From contig JBKHDD010000058.1 of assembly GCA_046541515.1 (NCBI GenBank), forward strand, positions 1 to 24,446: a stretch of 24,446 nucleotides of DNA, read 5' to 3'. Position numbers and translations under genes: made by a program. This DNA is from CAYFVR01 sp046541515. GTDB taxonomy: Bacteria; Desulfobacterota; Desulfobacteria; Desulfobacterales; Desulfococcaceae. The notes under the pieces were generated by a model. It was given only the letters and a program-made list of their open reading frames with translations. It was not told where the DNA came from and ran no database searches. Positions 1-7,857 of this stretch are shown here, one piece after another; position 1 is the stretch's first letter, and every line of letters begins with the position of its first letter.

Positions 1-1002
1 CCGGATTCCCTGTTCGACGCGCTGGCCCAGGCCGACGTGCTGGACGACGAAGACGCGCTGATCGATGCGTCGGCCGACCTGGAAGCCGAAACCCTGGCGC
101 TGCCCGATCCCCCGTTTTTCCTGGAAGCCGACGGCGAGGAATCGGCACTGATCGCCGATTCCTACAACAAAATGGTGGAGGCGCTTCAGAAGATCAACGA
201 TCTGGAAAAGCGCCATTCCATCGAGCTGGCCGCCGCCAACCAGCGGCTGGAGCGGGAAATCACCGAGCGGGAGCGGGCCGAGCGGGAGATTCGTCGTCTC
301 TCCCGAAAGCTCATGACCGGCATCGAGGACGCCCAGAAAAACCTGGCCCAGGACCTTCACGACGAATTCGGCCAGACCTTGGCGGCCCTCCACATGGGCG
401 TGGAATCGTTATGGAAATCCATGCCCGAGGAGATGGTCGACCAAAAGCGGAACATCGCGGAGCTGATCGATCTCATCGAACAGCTCGGCGACAAGATTCG
501 TTCCATTTCGTCGGACCTGCGGCCGGACCTGCTGGACGATTTGGGCTTGGTGCCCACCATCGAATGGTATCTCAAGGAGTTTTCCGAGCGCCACCCGACC
601 ATTCGGACCGACTTCCAGGCCGTGGGAATGAAAAAGCGGTTCCCTCCGGAAAAGGAACTGGCGCTCTATCGGATTTTCCAGGAAAGCCTCAACAACGTGG
701 TGAAACACGCACGGGCCGCCCATGTGGGGGTACGGCTGACCAATAGCTATCCCCAAGTGATTCTTCTGGTGCAGGACGACGGGGTCGGGTTTACGCCGAA
801 CCAGCGGTCGGCGGGGATCGGCATCATCGGAATGCGCGAGCGGGCGGTTTCCATGGACGGCACGCTGGACATTCGGTCCGTGCCGGACAAGGGGACGACC
901 GTTCGCGTCGAGCTTCCGATCATGAAAGAAGGGGACAGGCATGAACAAAATCCGGGTAATGATCGCGGACGACCACGCGGTGGTTCGGGAGGGGTTGCAT
1001 AA
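1..1002 (+). CDS. Sensor histidine kinase, NarX/DegS-like (HisKA_3 plus HATPase), 5' end outside window
   Basis: The frame is open from base 1, so the N-terminus lies upstream; an internal GTG at 37 is only a possible start. Numbering residues from base 37, about 39-50 (ADSYNKMVEAL) look like the end of a HAMP helix, 50-95 form a charged coiled coil, and the HisKA_3 phosphoacceptor box DLHDEFGQTLA has His at 108. The HATPase follows with N box FQESLNNVVKHA, G1 box DDGVGF and G2 GIGIIGMRER. These domains define kinases that autophosphorylate on His and pass phosphate to NarL/FixJ-type regulators. The stop lies 62 nt inside the next gene, which encodes exactly such a regulator, so the two are almost certainly partners. 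The input sensed cannot be told because the sensor region is missing. Confidence 0.93.
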   Translation, partial: PDSLFDALAQADVLDDEDALIDASADLEAETLALPDPPFFLEADGEESALIADSYNKMVEALQKINDLEKRHSIELAAANQRLEREITERERAEREIRRLSRKLMTGIEDAQKNLAQDLHDEFGQTLAALHMGVESLWKSMPEEMVDQKRNIAELIDLIEQLGDKIRSISSDLRPDLLDDLGLVPTIEWYLKEFSERHPTIRTDFQAVGMKKRFPPEKELALYRIFQESLNNVVKHARAAHVGVRLTNSYPQVILLVQDDGVGFTPNQRSAGIGIIGMRERAVSMDGTLDIRSVPDKGTTVRVELPIMKEGDRHEQNPGNDRGRPRGGSGGVA

Positions 1003-1609
1003 TCTGCTCGACGAGCAGTCCGACATGACCGTGGTCGGGCAGGCCACCGACGGGCTTCAGGTGGTCAAAAAGGTGAAGAGCGGCAAACCCGACGTGGCGC
1101 TGGTGGACATCCAGATGCCCAATCTCAACGGGCTGGAGGCCATCACCCTGATCAAGGACGCGGTGCCGGAAACCGAGGTGGTGATTCTTTCCATGCATCG
1201 GAAGGACGCCTACGTCCACCAGGCGCTGGCCGCCGGCGCCCATGGGTACGTCCTCAAGGCGTCGCCCACCAGCGAGGTGCTCGAAGCCATCCGGACGGTG
1301 CACAAGGGAGAGTATTTTCTTAGTTCAAAGATTAATTCCAAAATTATTACCGCTTTCCTCAAGAGCCGCGACGACCGGCCGCCGGTCAGCGGCTACGACC
1401 TCCTCTCGGATCGGGAACAGCAGGTGTTTCGGTTGCTGGTGGAGGGCAAGTCCTCCGCCGAAATCGCCGACATTTTGTGCATCAGCTCCAAAACCGTGGA
1501 GAAGCACCGGGCCAATACCATGAAAAAGCTCGATATCCACAACATGGTTTCCATGGTGAAATACGCCATCAAGATCGGCATCATTGGTCCCGAACTCTGG
1601 GAAGAATAA
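941..1609 (+). CDS. NarL/FixJ-family response regulator (receiver plus LuxR-type HTH)
   Basis: A full-length, 222-aa two-domain regulator. The receiver has acidic residues D10 and D11, phosphoacceptor D56 (DVALVDIQMP), switch S84 and K106 in YVLKAS. After a linker, the LuxR-type helix-turn-helix runs from about 152 to the end, with the typical LSDREQQVFRLL, SAEIADIL and SSKTVEKHRANTMKKL segments. Phosphorylation by the upstream kinase would be expected to promote dimerisation and DNA binding. ATG 941 lies 62 nt inside the kinase gene, so translation is probably coupled. The receiver is a clear paralog of the one encoded at 2036, with key residues at identical positions. Targets are unknown. 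Confidence 0.95.
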   Translation: MNKIRVMIADDHAVVREGLHNLLDEQSDMTVVGQATDGLQVVKKVKSGKPDVALVDIQMPNLNGLEAITLIKDAVPETEVVILSMHRKDAYVHQALAAGAHGYVLKASPTSEVLEAIRTVHKGEYFLSSKINSKIITAFLKSRDDRPPVSGYDLLSDREQQVFRLLVEGKSSAEIADILCISSKTVEKHRANTMKKLDIHNMVSMVKYAIKIGIIGPELWEE

Positions 1610-1766
1610 TCGCCTTTCCGCCGGGGAGGGCCCGCGCTCCGAATCCCGAGCCCGCCTCGGAAAATGATCCTCCATCCGAAATTTCACCCCGCCGCCGGCT
1701 TTGGGGATGGCGGTCCCCCGCGCCTCCGCTCCTCCCTCGTTCGAAGGGCCGATGAAGAGCGATCGG

Positions 1767-1810
1767 GGCGGCTTCTCCGCCGTTCTTTCTTCCTCCCTTT
1801 TCTTTGTTTT
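1767..1810 (+). terminator. Possible intrinsic terminator after the kinase-regulator pair
   Basis: GGCGG (1767-1771), loop CTTCT, CCGCC (1777-1781) form a short GC stem followed by a T-rich run from 1783 to about 1810. The stem is only 5 bp and the T tract is interrupted by C, so this is a candidate rather than a firm call. Confidence 0.4.
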
Positions 1811-1831
1811 CCCGCCGAATTCGTCCGTTTT

Positions 1832-1913
1832 ATCCCAAGTAGGGATTTGCTACCCTGGATTACCCCCGATGCCCAATTGATCCAAATGCTTTGATTCTTT
1901 AAAGGATACCCTG
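1832..1913 (+). promoter_or_regulatory. Cluster of TACCC motifs and a small inverted repeat, possible regulator binding sites
   Basis: ATCCC-aagta-GGGAT forms a perfect inverted repeat at 1832-1846. TACCC then occurs at 1851, 1861 and 1907; the first two are spaced exactly 10 bp, one helical turn. LuxR-family regulators such as NarL bind short repeated heptamers, and the cluster lies between two regulator genes, so a binding site is plausible. No sequence here matches a known consensus exactly. Confidence 0.3.
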
Positions 1914-2035
1914 AAAAGGGCGTGAAATGGTTCTTGAATGGCTGGGCCATTTGCATAAAAAATCCGAACCCGTCGCTTTCGGGCTGCGGCATGGATTTTT
2001 TCGCAATGGCCTTGCCGATGGTTTGAGGGTGCTGA

Positions 2036-2593
2036 ATGGGGAATATTCGGATTGTGATCGCGGACGACCATGATATGGTCCGGACCGGGGTGCGGCGGGT
2101 TTTGGAAGCCGAACCCGGCCTGGAAGTGGTCGCCGAAGCCGCCGACGGCGCCACGGCGGCCCGGCTGATCCGTCGGCTTCGGCCGGACGTCGCGGTGCTC
2201 GACATCGCCATGCCCGGCGGCAGCGGTCTGGAGGTGATCCGCTGGGTCGCGGAAGCGGGGTTTGACACCCGGACGGTGGCTTTGTCGATTTACAAAAACG
2301 ACGCCTATCTGTACCAGGCGTTTACCGCAGGCGCCCGGGCTTATGTTCTCAAGCCGACCTTGACCCCCAACCTGCTGGACGCCATCCGAGCGGTCTGCAG
2401 GGATGAATATTATCTCAGCCCCAAAATCGAGTCGCCGTTCATTCGATCGCTGGTTCAAGAGATGAGGACGGCCGGCGCGCCGTCCCCCGGGACGGAAAAG
2501 CGGCCGGGCGCCGGGTTCCCGCGCCCCTGCGTTCGAGCGCCGAAAACCCGTACGCCGAAAACCCATACGCCAAAAACGAGGGGGAACGCCTGA
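2036..2593 (+). CDS. Receiver-only response regulator with a basic repeat tail
   Basis: 185 aa. Residues 1-131 align without gaps to the receiver and linker of the regulator encoded at 941: D10, D11, phosphoacceptor D56 (DVAVLDIAMP), S84, K106 and a shared AIR-V---EY-LS-KI segment near 116-131. Where that protein continues into a LuxR-type helix-turn-helix, this one has a Pro/Arg/Lys-rich tail ending in three five-residue repeats (APKTR, TPKTH, TPKTR). It is therefore probably a phosphorylatable receiver that signals through protein contacts or acts as a phosphate sink. The ATG has GAGGG about 6 nt upstream. Its stop overlaps the ATG of the roadblock gene by one base, which suggests translational coupling. 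No helix-turn-helix remnant was found in the other frames before the next gene. Confidence 0.88.
   Translation: MGNIRIVIADDHDMVRTGVRRVLEAEPGLEVVAEAADGATAARLIRRLRPDVAVLDIAMPGGSGLEVIRWVAEAGFDTRTVALSIYKNDAYLYQAFTAGARAYVLKPTLTPNLLDAIRAVCRDEYYLSPKIESPFIRSLVQEMRTAGAPSPGTEKRPGAGFPRPCVRAPKTRTPKTHTPKTRGNA
2538..2577 (+). repeat. 15-bp tandem repeat at the 3' end of the receiver gene
   Basis: CGCCGAAAACCCGTA (2538-2552) is followed directly by CGCCGAAAACCCATA (2553-2567) and a partial third copy CGCCAAAAAC (2568-2577). The 15-bp period keeps frame and encodes the (A/T)PKT(R/H) repeats of the receiver protein tail. Confidence 0.85.
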
Positions 2594-3069
2594 TGCCGCG
2601 GGGACAAATGGGGATGGTTGGAAAGGTGAATGAAAATCCGATGGCGATCATGTGCAGCGAGCATACCCTGGTGGGCGGATGCGGCATGGCGGACCGGCAG
2701 TTGGACCAGGCCGAACGGGTGGTTTCCGACGCCGTCTCTCATCTGGGAGTGGATATGGTCCTTCTGGTGGACGACGTGGGGAACATCCTGATGCGATGCG
2801 GAGAAAACCGTTTCGGCGGAGATTTGTACGCCCTGGCCGCCCTGGCCGCCGCCAATTTTTCCGCCATGAGCGCCATGGCCCGAATTTTGGGCGAAAGCGG
2901 CTTCAGCATGTTGCTCCACAAGGGGGAAAGAGAAAACCTCCAGGTCTGCCAGATTACCGAGGAGCTGGTCCTGGTGGTGCTTTTTGACGAATCGGTTTCC
3001 CTGGGCGCCCTTCGCATGAGCCTGGATGCCGCGGTCCGACAACTGCAATATATCCTGGAAGATGGATAA
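2593..3069 (+). CDS. Roadblock/LC7 domain protein
   Basis: Up to 158 aa. From about residue 35 (DRQLDQAERVVSDAV) the sequence follows the roadblock/LC7 pattern: a first helix, then the strand-turn-strand VDMVLLVDDVGNILMRCG, a helix rich in Ala around AALAAANFSAMSAMA, and the strands of the second half (FSMLLHKGERENLQVCQI, LVLVVLFDE). Bacterial members commonly dimerise and regulate small MglA-like GTPases, but no GTPase gene is in this window. The first possible ATG, 2593, overlaps the receiver stop. ATG 2641 is an alternative start with GGAAAGGTGA about 11 nt upstream, and ATG 2686 is possible too; the first 30 residues are outside the domain. Coupling to a receiver gene suggests a shared signalling role. 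Confidence 0.85.
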   Translation: MPRGQMGMVGKVNENPMAIMCSEHTLVGGCGMADRQLDQAERVVSDAVSHLGVDMVLLVDDVGNILMRCGENRFGGDLYALAALAAANFSAMSAMARILGESGFSMLLHKGERENLQVCQITEELVLVVLFDESVSLGALRMSLDAAVRQLQYILEDG

Positions 3070-3083
3070 TTATTTGGTTTTTC

Positions 3084-3111
3084 TTGACACTTCGCCGGGA
3101 AACAGGATAAT
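3084..3111 (+). promoter_or_regulatory. Sigma70-type promoter of the dcw cluster
   Basis: A perfect -35 box TTGACA (3084-3089), a 16-bp spacer and a -10 box GATAAT (3106-3111, five of six consensus bases) lie in an AT-rich dip right after the roadblock gene. Transcription would begin near 3118, about 75 nt before the rsmH start. This is the clearest promoter in the window. Confidence 0.75.
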
Positions 3112-3193
3112 TTTGTTTCCTTGACGAACCCGAGGCGTCGGGAAGGTCAACGACAGGCAATCCTCATTTCTGAAATCAAGCGGAGTTCCCGCG

Positions 3194-4243
3194 GTGGGAC
3201 GTCGACGGAAAACCAGACAATCGGCGCCCGCCGAGCCGTTGCGGATGGCGCCCCGGGCGGGCGGAGATTTTCGCCACGCCCCGATCATGGTCTCGGAAAT
3301 TCTCGAGATTCTGGAACCGCGCGCCGGCGGCGTATATGCCGACGTCACCCTTGGCGGCGGCGGCCACGCCCGCGCGGTGCTGGAGCGATCCTCCCCGGAC
3401 GGGCGGCTGCTGGCCGTCGATCGCGATCCCGCCGCCCTTCGAAACGCCGAAATCGTTCTGGCGCGATATCGTTCGCGCGTCGATCTATTCCACGGGGTCT
3501 TTACCGCGCTTCCCCGGTTTCTCGCGGAAACCGGCCGGTCGGGGGTGGACGGCATCGTCGCCGACCTGGGGCTGTCCCTCTACCAGTTGGAAGGGAGCGG
3601 GCGCGGCTTCAGCCTCCGCCGGGACGAACCGCTGGACATGCGGATGAATCCCGAAGACGGTCCAACCGCCGCCGATCTGGTCAACGAGTTGGGGGTCGAC
3701 GAGCTTTCCGCCCTGTTTCGCGACCTGGGGGAAGAACGGTTCGCCCGTCGAATCGCCAAGGCGCTGGTCCGGCGCCGAGGCGCCTGCCCCGTTCAGACCA
3801 GCGAACAGCTGGCCCGGATTGTCGCGGAAGCGGTTCCGGCGGGCCGGGAGCGGATTCATCCGGCAACGCGCGTATTCATGGCCCTTCGGATCGCGGTCAA
3901 CCGGGAGCTTGAGTTGCTGGAGGAATTTATGGAAGGGGCGCCCGATATGCTGCTTCCCGGCGGACGAGTTTGCGTGCTGACCTTTCACTCCCTGGAAGAC
4001 CGCATCGTGAAGCACCGCATCCGGGACGCCTCCCGGGCCTGCGTCTGCCCGTCCGCTTTTCCGGTTTGCACTTGCGGCGGCCGGGCCGCCCTTCGGAATT
4101 TGACCCCCCGGGTATTGCGGCCCGACGCCGCCGAAATCGCCCGGAATCCCATGGCCCGCAGCGCCAAACTGCGGGCCGCGGAAAAACGCCCAATCCCCGA
4201 ATCCATCGGCCCCGGGGCCGAAGATCTGGAGCCGTCGCGGTGA
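3194..4243 (+). CDS. rsmH: 16S rRNA m4C1402 methyltransferase RsmH (MraW)
   Basis: 349 aa. RsmH uses S-adenosylmethionine to methylate N4 of C1402 in the decoding centre of 16S rRNA. Seen here: HAPIMVSEILEIL at the N-terminus, SAM-binding VTLGGGGHA at 51-59, the IVADLGLSLYQLE motif near 121-133, RGFS..R...LDMRM near 137-151, FHSLEDRIVKH late in the protein, and the C-terminal NPMARSAKLRAAEK block. GTG 3194 is chosen because CGGAG ends 8 nt before it; ATG 3245 is an alternative that would give a length closer to the roughly 310 aa usual for the family. It is the first gene of the dcw cluster; mraZ, its usual upstream neighbour, is absent. The stop overlaps the GTG of ftsL (GTGA). Confidence 0.95.
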   Translation: MGRRRKTRQSAPAEPLRMAPRAGGDFRHAPIMVSEILEILEPRAGGVYADVTLGGGGHARAVLERSSPDGRLLAVDRDPAALRNAEIVLARYRSRVDLFHGVFTALPRFLAETGRSGVDGIVADLGLSLYQLEGSGRGFSLRRDEPLDMRMNPEDGPTAADLVNELGVDELSALFRDLGEERFARRIAKALVRRRGACPVQTSEQLARIVAEAVPAGRERIHPATRVFMALRIAVNRELELLEEFMEGAPDMLLPGGRVCVLTFHSLEDRIVKHRIRDASRACVCPSAFPVCTCGGRAALRNLTPRVLRPDAAEIARNPMARSAKLRAAEKRPIPESIGPGAEDLEPSR

Positions 4244-4548
4244 AATCGGAACGGAGTGGAAGGTGTGATCTCAAACTGATGGGCGCCTGGACGCTGCTTC
4301 TGACCCTTTTCGTGGGGCAGTTGCTGGCCTATACTTGGTGCCGGGTGCAAAGCATCCACGCGGGCTACGAAATTTCCGAACAAAACGTCGTCTACCAGCG
4401 TCAGCTTTCGGTCCAGAATACCCTCAAAATCGAGCTTGAACGGCTGCGCACCCCGGAACGGGTCGCCACCATCGCCCGCCGTGACATCGGGCTCGTCATT
4501 CCCGCCGCCTACCAGAAGCAGCTCATCGTTCTGAATGAATCCTATTGA
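4240..4548 (+). CDS. ftsL: Cell division protein FtsL (small bitopic membrane protein)
   Basis: 102 aa. A short basic N-terminus precedes one membrane segment (GAWTLLLTLFVGQLLAYTW, about residues 15-33). A periplasmic coiled coil follows, then the RRDIGLVIP motif near the C-terminus that is typical of FtsL-family proteins. FtsL joins FtsB and FtsQ and activates the FtsW-FtsI synthase at the septum. Start GTG 4240 overlaps the rsmH stop by 4 nt, and the stop lies 14 nt inside ftsI. Sequence conservation in this family is poor, so the call rests on topology, motif and its position between rsmH and ftsI. Confidence 0.88.
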   Translation: MKSERSGRCDLKLMGAWTLLLTLFVGQLLAYTWCRVQSIHAGYEISEQNVVYQRQLSVQNTLKIELERLRTPERVATIARRDIGLVIPAAYQKQLIVLNESY

Positions 4549-6268
4549 GAAAGAGCGTCTCAATCGCCGGGTAGCCGTCCTGGGGGGGCTCTTTCTGCTG
4601 GCGATGCTCGCCATCGCCGCCCGAACGGTCCACCTGCACGTTTTCCGCGGCGACTGGCTGGCCCAGAAGGCGGCCCGCCAGGTCCAGGGCACCCAGACCA
4701 TCCGGGGAAAGCGGGGGGTGATCTACGACGCCCGGGGGCGGGAAATGGCCATCAGCGTGGAGTCCACCTCCATCGGCGTGCGCCCCCGGCAAGTCGCCGA
4801 CCCCGCGCGGGCCGCGCGGGAGCTGGCCCGCGCGCTGGACCTGAATCCGGGCCGCACGCAATTGAATCTGTTGAGCCGCCGGAATTTCCTTTGGCTGAAA
4901 CGGCAGGCGACCCCCCGGGAGGTCCACGCGGTGCGGGAACTGGGGCTGAACGGGCTGGAATTCATTCCCGAGCCGAGCCGCTTCTATCCCAACCGGGGCC
5001 TGGCGGCCCAGGTGCTCGGCTTCACCGGCGTGGACGGCAACGGTCTGGAGGGGCTGGAATTCTCCTTCGACGCGGCGTTGCGGGGCGGCAGCCGCTCCCT
5101 CAACATCCGCAGGGACGCGCTGGGAAAAACCTTTCACGCCGAGCGCGCCGTGGACGCCGCGGCATCCGGCGGCCGGAATCTGGTGCTCACCATCGACCGC
5201 ACCATCCAGTACATCGCCGAACGGGCTCTGGAATCCGCCGTGGCGGGGGCCGAGGCTTCCTCGGGCATGGCCGTGGTCCTGGAACCCCGCACCGGGGCCG
5301 TGCTGGCCATGGCCAACGTGCCCCTGTTCAATCCCAACGCCTTCGGCCGGTTTCCCCGTTCGGCCTGGCGCAACCGCACCGTCGCCGACGCCTTCGAGCC
5401 CGGCTCCACCATGAAAATTTTCAGCGCGGCGGGCGCCATCGAATCCGGCGGCTGCACCCCGGACACCATTTTTTTTTGTGAAAACGGAAAATACCGGATC
5501 GGCAAGGACACCATTCACGATATCCGGCCCCACGGCTGGCTGACCCTCCGGAAAATCATCAAGTATTCCAGCAACATCGGCGCGGTGAAAATAAGCGAAA
5601 TGATCGGCCCCGATCTGCTGTACCGAACGCTCCGGGACTTTGGTTTCGGCCGGCGCACCGGCATTGACTGGCCGGGGGAAAGTCCCGGCAGTCTCTCCTC
5701 CCCGGGCCGCTGGTCCGAGATCGACACCGGCGCCATCTCCTTCGGCCACGGCATTTCCGTGTCGGCCCTTCAGCTTGTCGCGGCCGCGTCGGCCATCGCC
5801 AACGACGGCGTGCTGATGCGGCCCTACTTGATTCGGGCCGTCACCGATCCGTCCGGAAAGCCGGTGGAAACCCGGGAGCCCGAGGCGGTTCGTCGTGTGA
5901 TTTCCGAAGGGACCGCCCGCATCGTTCGGGAGATGATGCGGGGGGCGGTTGCCGAGGGGGGGACCGGAGAAGCGGCCGCCCTGGACGGCTATTCCGTCTG
6001 CGGCAAAACCGGCACCGCCCAGAAATTGGACGAAAACGGCGGCTATACCGACGCCTATCTCGCCAGCTTCGTCGGTTTCGTGCCCGCGGAGGACCCCCGA
6101 CTCGCCATCCTGGTGGTGATCGACGATCCGGCCCGGAACCAGCATTACGGCGGCGTGTCGGCGGCCCCGGTCTTTCGGCGGATCGCCCAGGAAACCCTGA
6201 ACTATCTCAACATCCCGCCCGGCGCCGACCGGTTGACCGCCGCGCGGAAGTCGGAGGCGGAGGGATGA
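4535..6268 (+). CDS. ftsI: Septal peptidoglycan transpeptidase FtsI (PBP3)
   Basis: 577 aa class B penicillin-binding protein. One membrane anchor lies at about 12-30, the dimerisation or pedestal domain spans about 55-210 (starting RGKRGVIYDARG), and the transpeptidase domain follows. Catalytic motifs are complete: STMK with nucleophile S291 and K294, SSN at 345-347, and KTG at 491-493. It cross-links septal peptidoglycan made by FtsW and is the usual target of beta-lactams that block division. There is no PASTA domain after the catalytic domain. ATG 4535 lies inside ftsL, and the stop overlaps the murE start (ATGA). Confidence 0.96.
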   Translation: MNPIEKERLNRRVAVLGGLFLLAMLAIAARTVHLHVFRGDWLAQKAARQVQGTQTIRGKRGVIYDARGREMAISVESTSIGVRPRQVADPARAARELARALDLNPGRTQLNLLSRRNFLWLKRQATPREVHAVRELGLNGLEFIPEPSRFYPNRGLAAQVLGFTGVDGNGLEGLEFSFDAALRGGSRSLNIRRDALGKTFHAERAVDAAASGGRNLVLTIDRTIQYIAERALESAVAGAEASSGMAVVLEPRTGAVLAMANVPLFNPNAFGRFPRSAWRNRTVADAFEPGSTMKIFSAAGAIESGGCTPDTIFFCENGKYRIGKDTIHDIRPHGWLTLRKIIKYSSNIGAVKISEMIGPDLLYRTLRDFGFGRRTGIDWPGESPGSLSSPGRWSEIDTGAISFGHGISVSALQLVAAASAIANDGVLMRPYLIRAVTDPSGKPVETREPEAVRRVISEGTARIVREMMRGAVAEGGTGEAAALDGYSVCGKTGTAQKLDENGGYTDAYLASFVGFVPAEDPRLAILVVIDDPARNQHYGGVSAAPVFRRIAQETLNYLNIPPGADRLTAARKSEAEG

Positions 6269-7857
6269 TGCTTTCGGAACTGGTTCGCGGCCTGGCCGGT
6301 CCCGAAGGGCCGATCCCCGCGGTCGGACCGGCGGGAGGCGATCCCGACATTCTGGGATTGTGCTACCGCGCCCAGGCGGTCGCCCCCGGGTCGCTCTTCG
6401 TGGCGGTTCCCGGCTTTTCCGCCGACGGCCACGACTTCGCCGGCGAGGCGGTGCAACGAGGGGCGGCGGCGCTGATGGTTCAGCGGCCGGTGGGGCTTTC
6501 CATCCCCACGGTCGCCGTCCCCGACACCCGGGCCGCCCTCGGTCCGCTGGCCGCGCGGTTTTACGGCGACCCTTCCCGCTCCCTGGCGCTGGTCGGGGTC
6601 ACCGGAACCAACGGCAAAACCACCGTGACCCTGCTGCTGGAGTCGATCCTGAACGCGGCCGGCTACCAACCCGGCGTGATCGGGACCATCGACTGCCATT
6701 TCGCCGGCCGCAAACTGCCCAGCCCGGCGACCACGCCCGAGGCCCCCGACCTCCAGCGGATGCTGTCGGAAATGCGGGCGGCGGGGATCACCCACGCGGT
6801 GATGGAAGTCTCTTCCCACGCCGTGGACCTGCGCCGCATCGACGGTTGCGCCTTCGACGTGGGCGTCTTCACCAACCTCACCCAGGACCATCTGGACTAC
6901 CACGGCACCATGGACGCCTATTGGGCCTGCAAACGCCGGTTTTTCACGAGCCATCTGGCCCGGGGGGCCAAGCAAACCGCCGCCGCCATGGTGATCAACG
7001 GCGACGACGCCCGAGGCCGATCCCTGGCCGATGAAAATATTCCGATCCGCCGTTTCGTCGTTGGCCAATCCCCCGATGATATGATAAGAACCGACGTCTT
7101 TTGCGCCGATCTGACCGGCGCGGCCGGCGAACTGGCGCTGGGAGACGCCCGGATTCCCTTCCGGACCCGGTTGATCGGCGCGCACAACCTTGAGAACATC
7201 CGATGCGCCGCCGGCGCGGGGTTGGCGCTGGGTCTGGCGCCCGAAGTCATTCGGGACGGGGTGGCCGCGCTGACCGCGGTTCCCGGCCGCCTGGAGCCGG
7301 TGCGGGATTCCGCCGGCCGATTTGTTTTCGTGGATTACGCCCACACTCCGGACGCCCTGGAACATGCCCTGTCCGCCCTTCGACCGCTGACCCGGGGGCG
7401 GCTCATCTGCGTGTTCGGCTGCGGCGGCGACCGGGATCGGACGAAACGTCCCCTCATGGGCGAAGCCGCCGGGCGGGGCGCGGACTTGGCGGTGATCACT
7501 TCGGACAATCCTCGCACCGAAGACCCGGACGCCATCGTCGAAGACATCCGGCCGGGGATGGAGCGGGCCGGCGTGCCGTTTGTTTCCGCCGACGCGCTGG
7601 CCGATTCCGACCCGGACGAGGCCGGCCAAGAGGCCCCGGGCGGGAACCGCCGCCGCGCCGTCGGCTACGGGGTGGAACCGGATCGTCGCCGGGCCATCTT
7701 TCTGGCCGTCGCCGCCGCCCGGCCGGGGGACGCCGTGCTGATCGCCGGCAAGGGACACGAAACCTATCAGATCGTGGGACGGGAGCGCCGATCCTTCGAC
7801 GACCGGGAAGTGGCCCGGTCGGTCCTGGCCGCCGCCGTCCCGCCGGAGGACAAGTGA
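6265..7857 (+). CDS. murE: UDP-MurNAc-L-Ala-D-Glu ligase MurE, meso-diaminopimelate type
   Basis: 530 aa cytoplasmic ATP-dependent ligase adding the third residue of the stem peptide. Seen here: an N-terminal uridine-binding domain, the P-loop GVTGTNGKTT at 111-120, TTPEAPDL near 156-163, the probable carbamylated lysine K223 (YWACKRRFF), and DNPR at 414-417. DNPR is the signature of enzymes that use meso-diaminopimelate rather than lysine, which implies Gram-negative-type peptidoglycan. A hydrophilic stretch near residues 447-470 (DSDPDEAGQEAPGGNRRR) looks longer than in the E. coli enzyme. It starts in the last codon of ftsI, and its stop overlaps the GTG of murF. Confidence 0.96.
   Translation: MMLSELVRGLAGPEGPIPAVGPAGGDPDILGLCYRAQAVAPGSLFVAVPGFSADGHDFAGEAVQRGAAALMVQRPVGLSIPTVAVPDTRAALGPLAARFYGDPSRSLALVGVTGTNGKTTVTLLLESILNAAGYQPGVIGTIDCHFAGRKLPSPATTPEAPDLQRMLSEMRAAGITHAVMEVSSHAVDLRRIDGCAFDVGVFTNLTQDHLDYHGTMDAYWACKRRFFTSHLARGAKQTAAAMVINGDDARGRSLADENIPIRRFVVGQSPDDMIRTDVFCADLTGAAGELALGDARIPFRTRLIGAHNLENIRCAAGAGLALGLAPEVIRDGVAALTAVPGRLEPVRDSAGRFVFVDYAHTPDALEHALSALRPLTRGRLICVFGCGGDRDRTKRPLMGEAAGRGADLAVITSDNPRTEDPDAIVEDIRPGMERAGVPFVSADALADSDPDEAGQEAPGGNRRRAVGYGVEPDRRRAIFLAVAAARPGDAVLIAGKGHETYQIVGRERRSFDDREVARSVLAAAVPPEDK

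Larger units (their letters stand above)
1610..2035 (+). other. Intergenic region between the two response regulator genes
   Basis: 426 bases without a convincing gene. The left part is GC-rich, then T-rich after a short hairpin (possible terminator, listed separately). The middle is more AT-rich and holds repeated TACCC elements and a small inverted repeat (listed separately). At 1936-1950 the palindrome AATGGC-TGG-GCCATT can form a 6-bp stem without a U tract. A weak sigma70-like pair, TTGAAT at 1934-1939 and TAAAAA at 1956-1961 (16-bp spacer), could serve the gene at 2036, but each box matches the consensus at only four of six positions. Confidence 0.5.

Noticed and set aside
1940..1960. 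Possible sigma54 promoter (TGGCTGGGCCATTTGCA)
   Set aside because: GG and GC are separated by 11 instead of the required 10 bases, and the rest of the consensus is poor.
2538..2577. Short direct repeats considered as a CRISPR-like array
   Set aside because: The units are adjacent 15-bp copies without spacers and keep the reading frame, so they are a coding tandem repeat.
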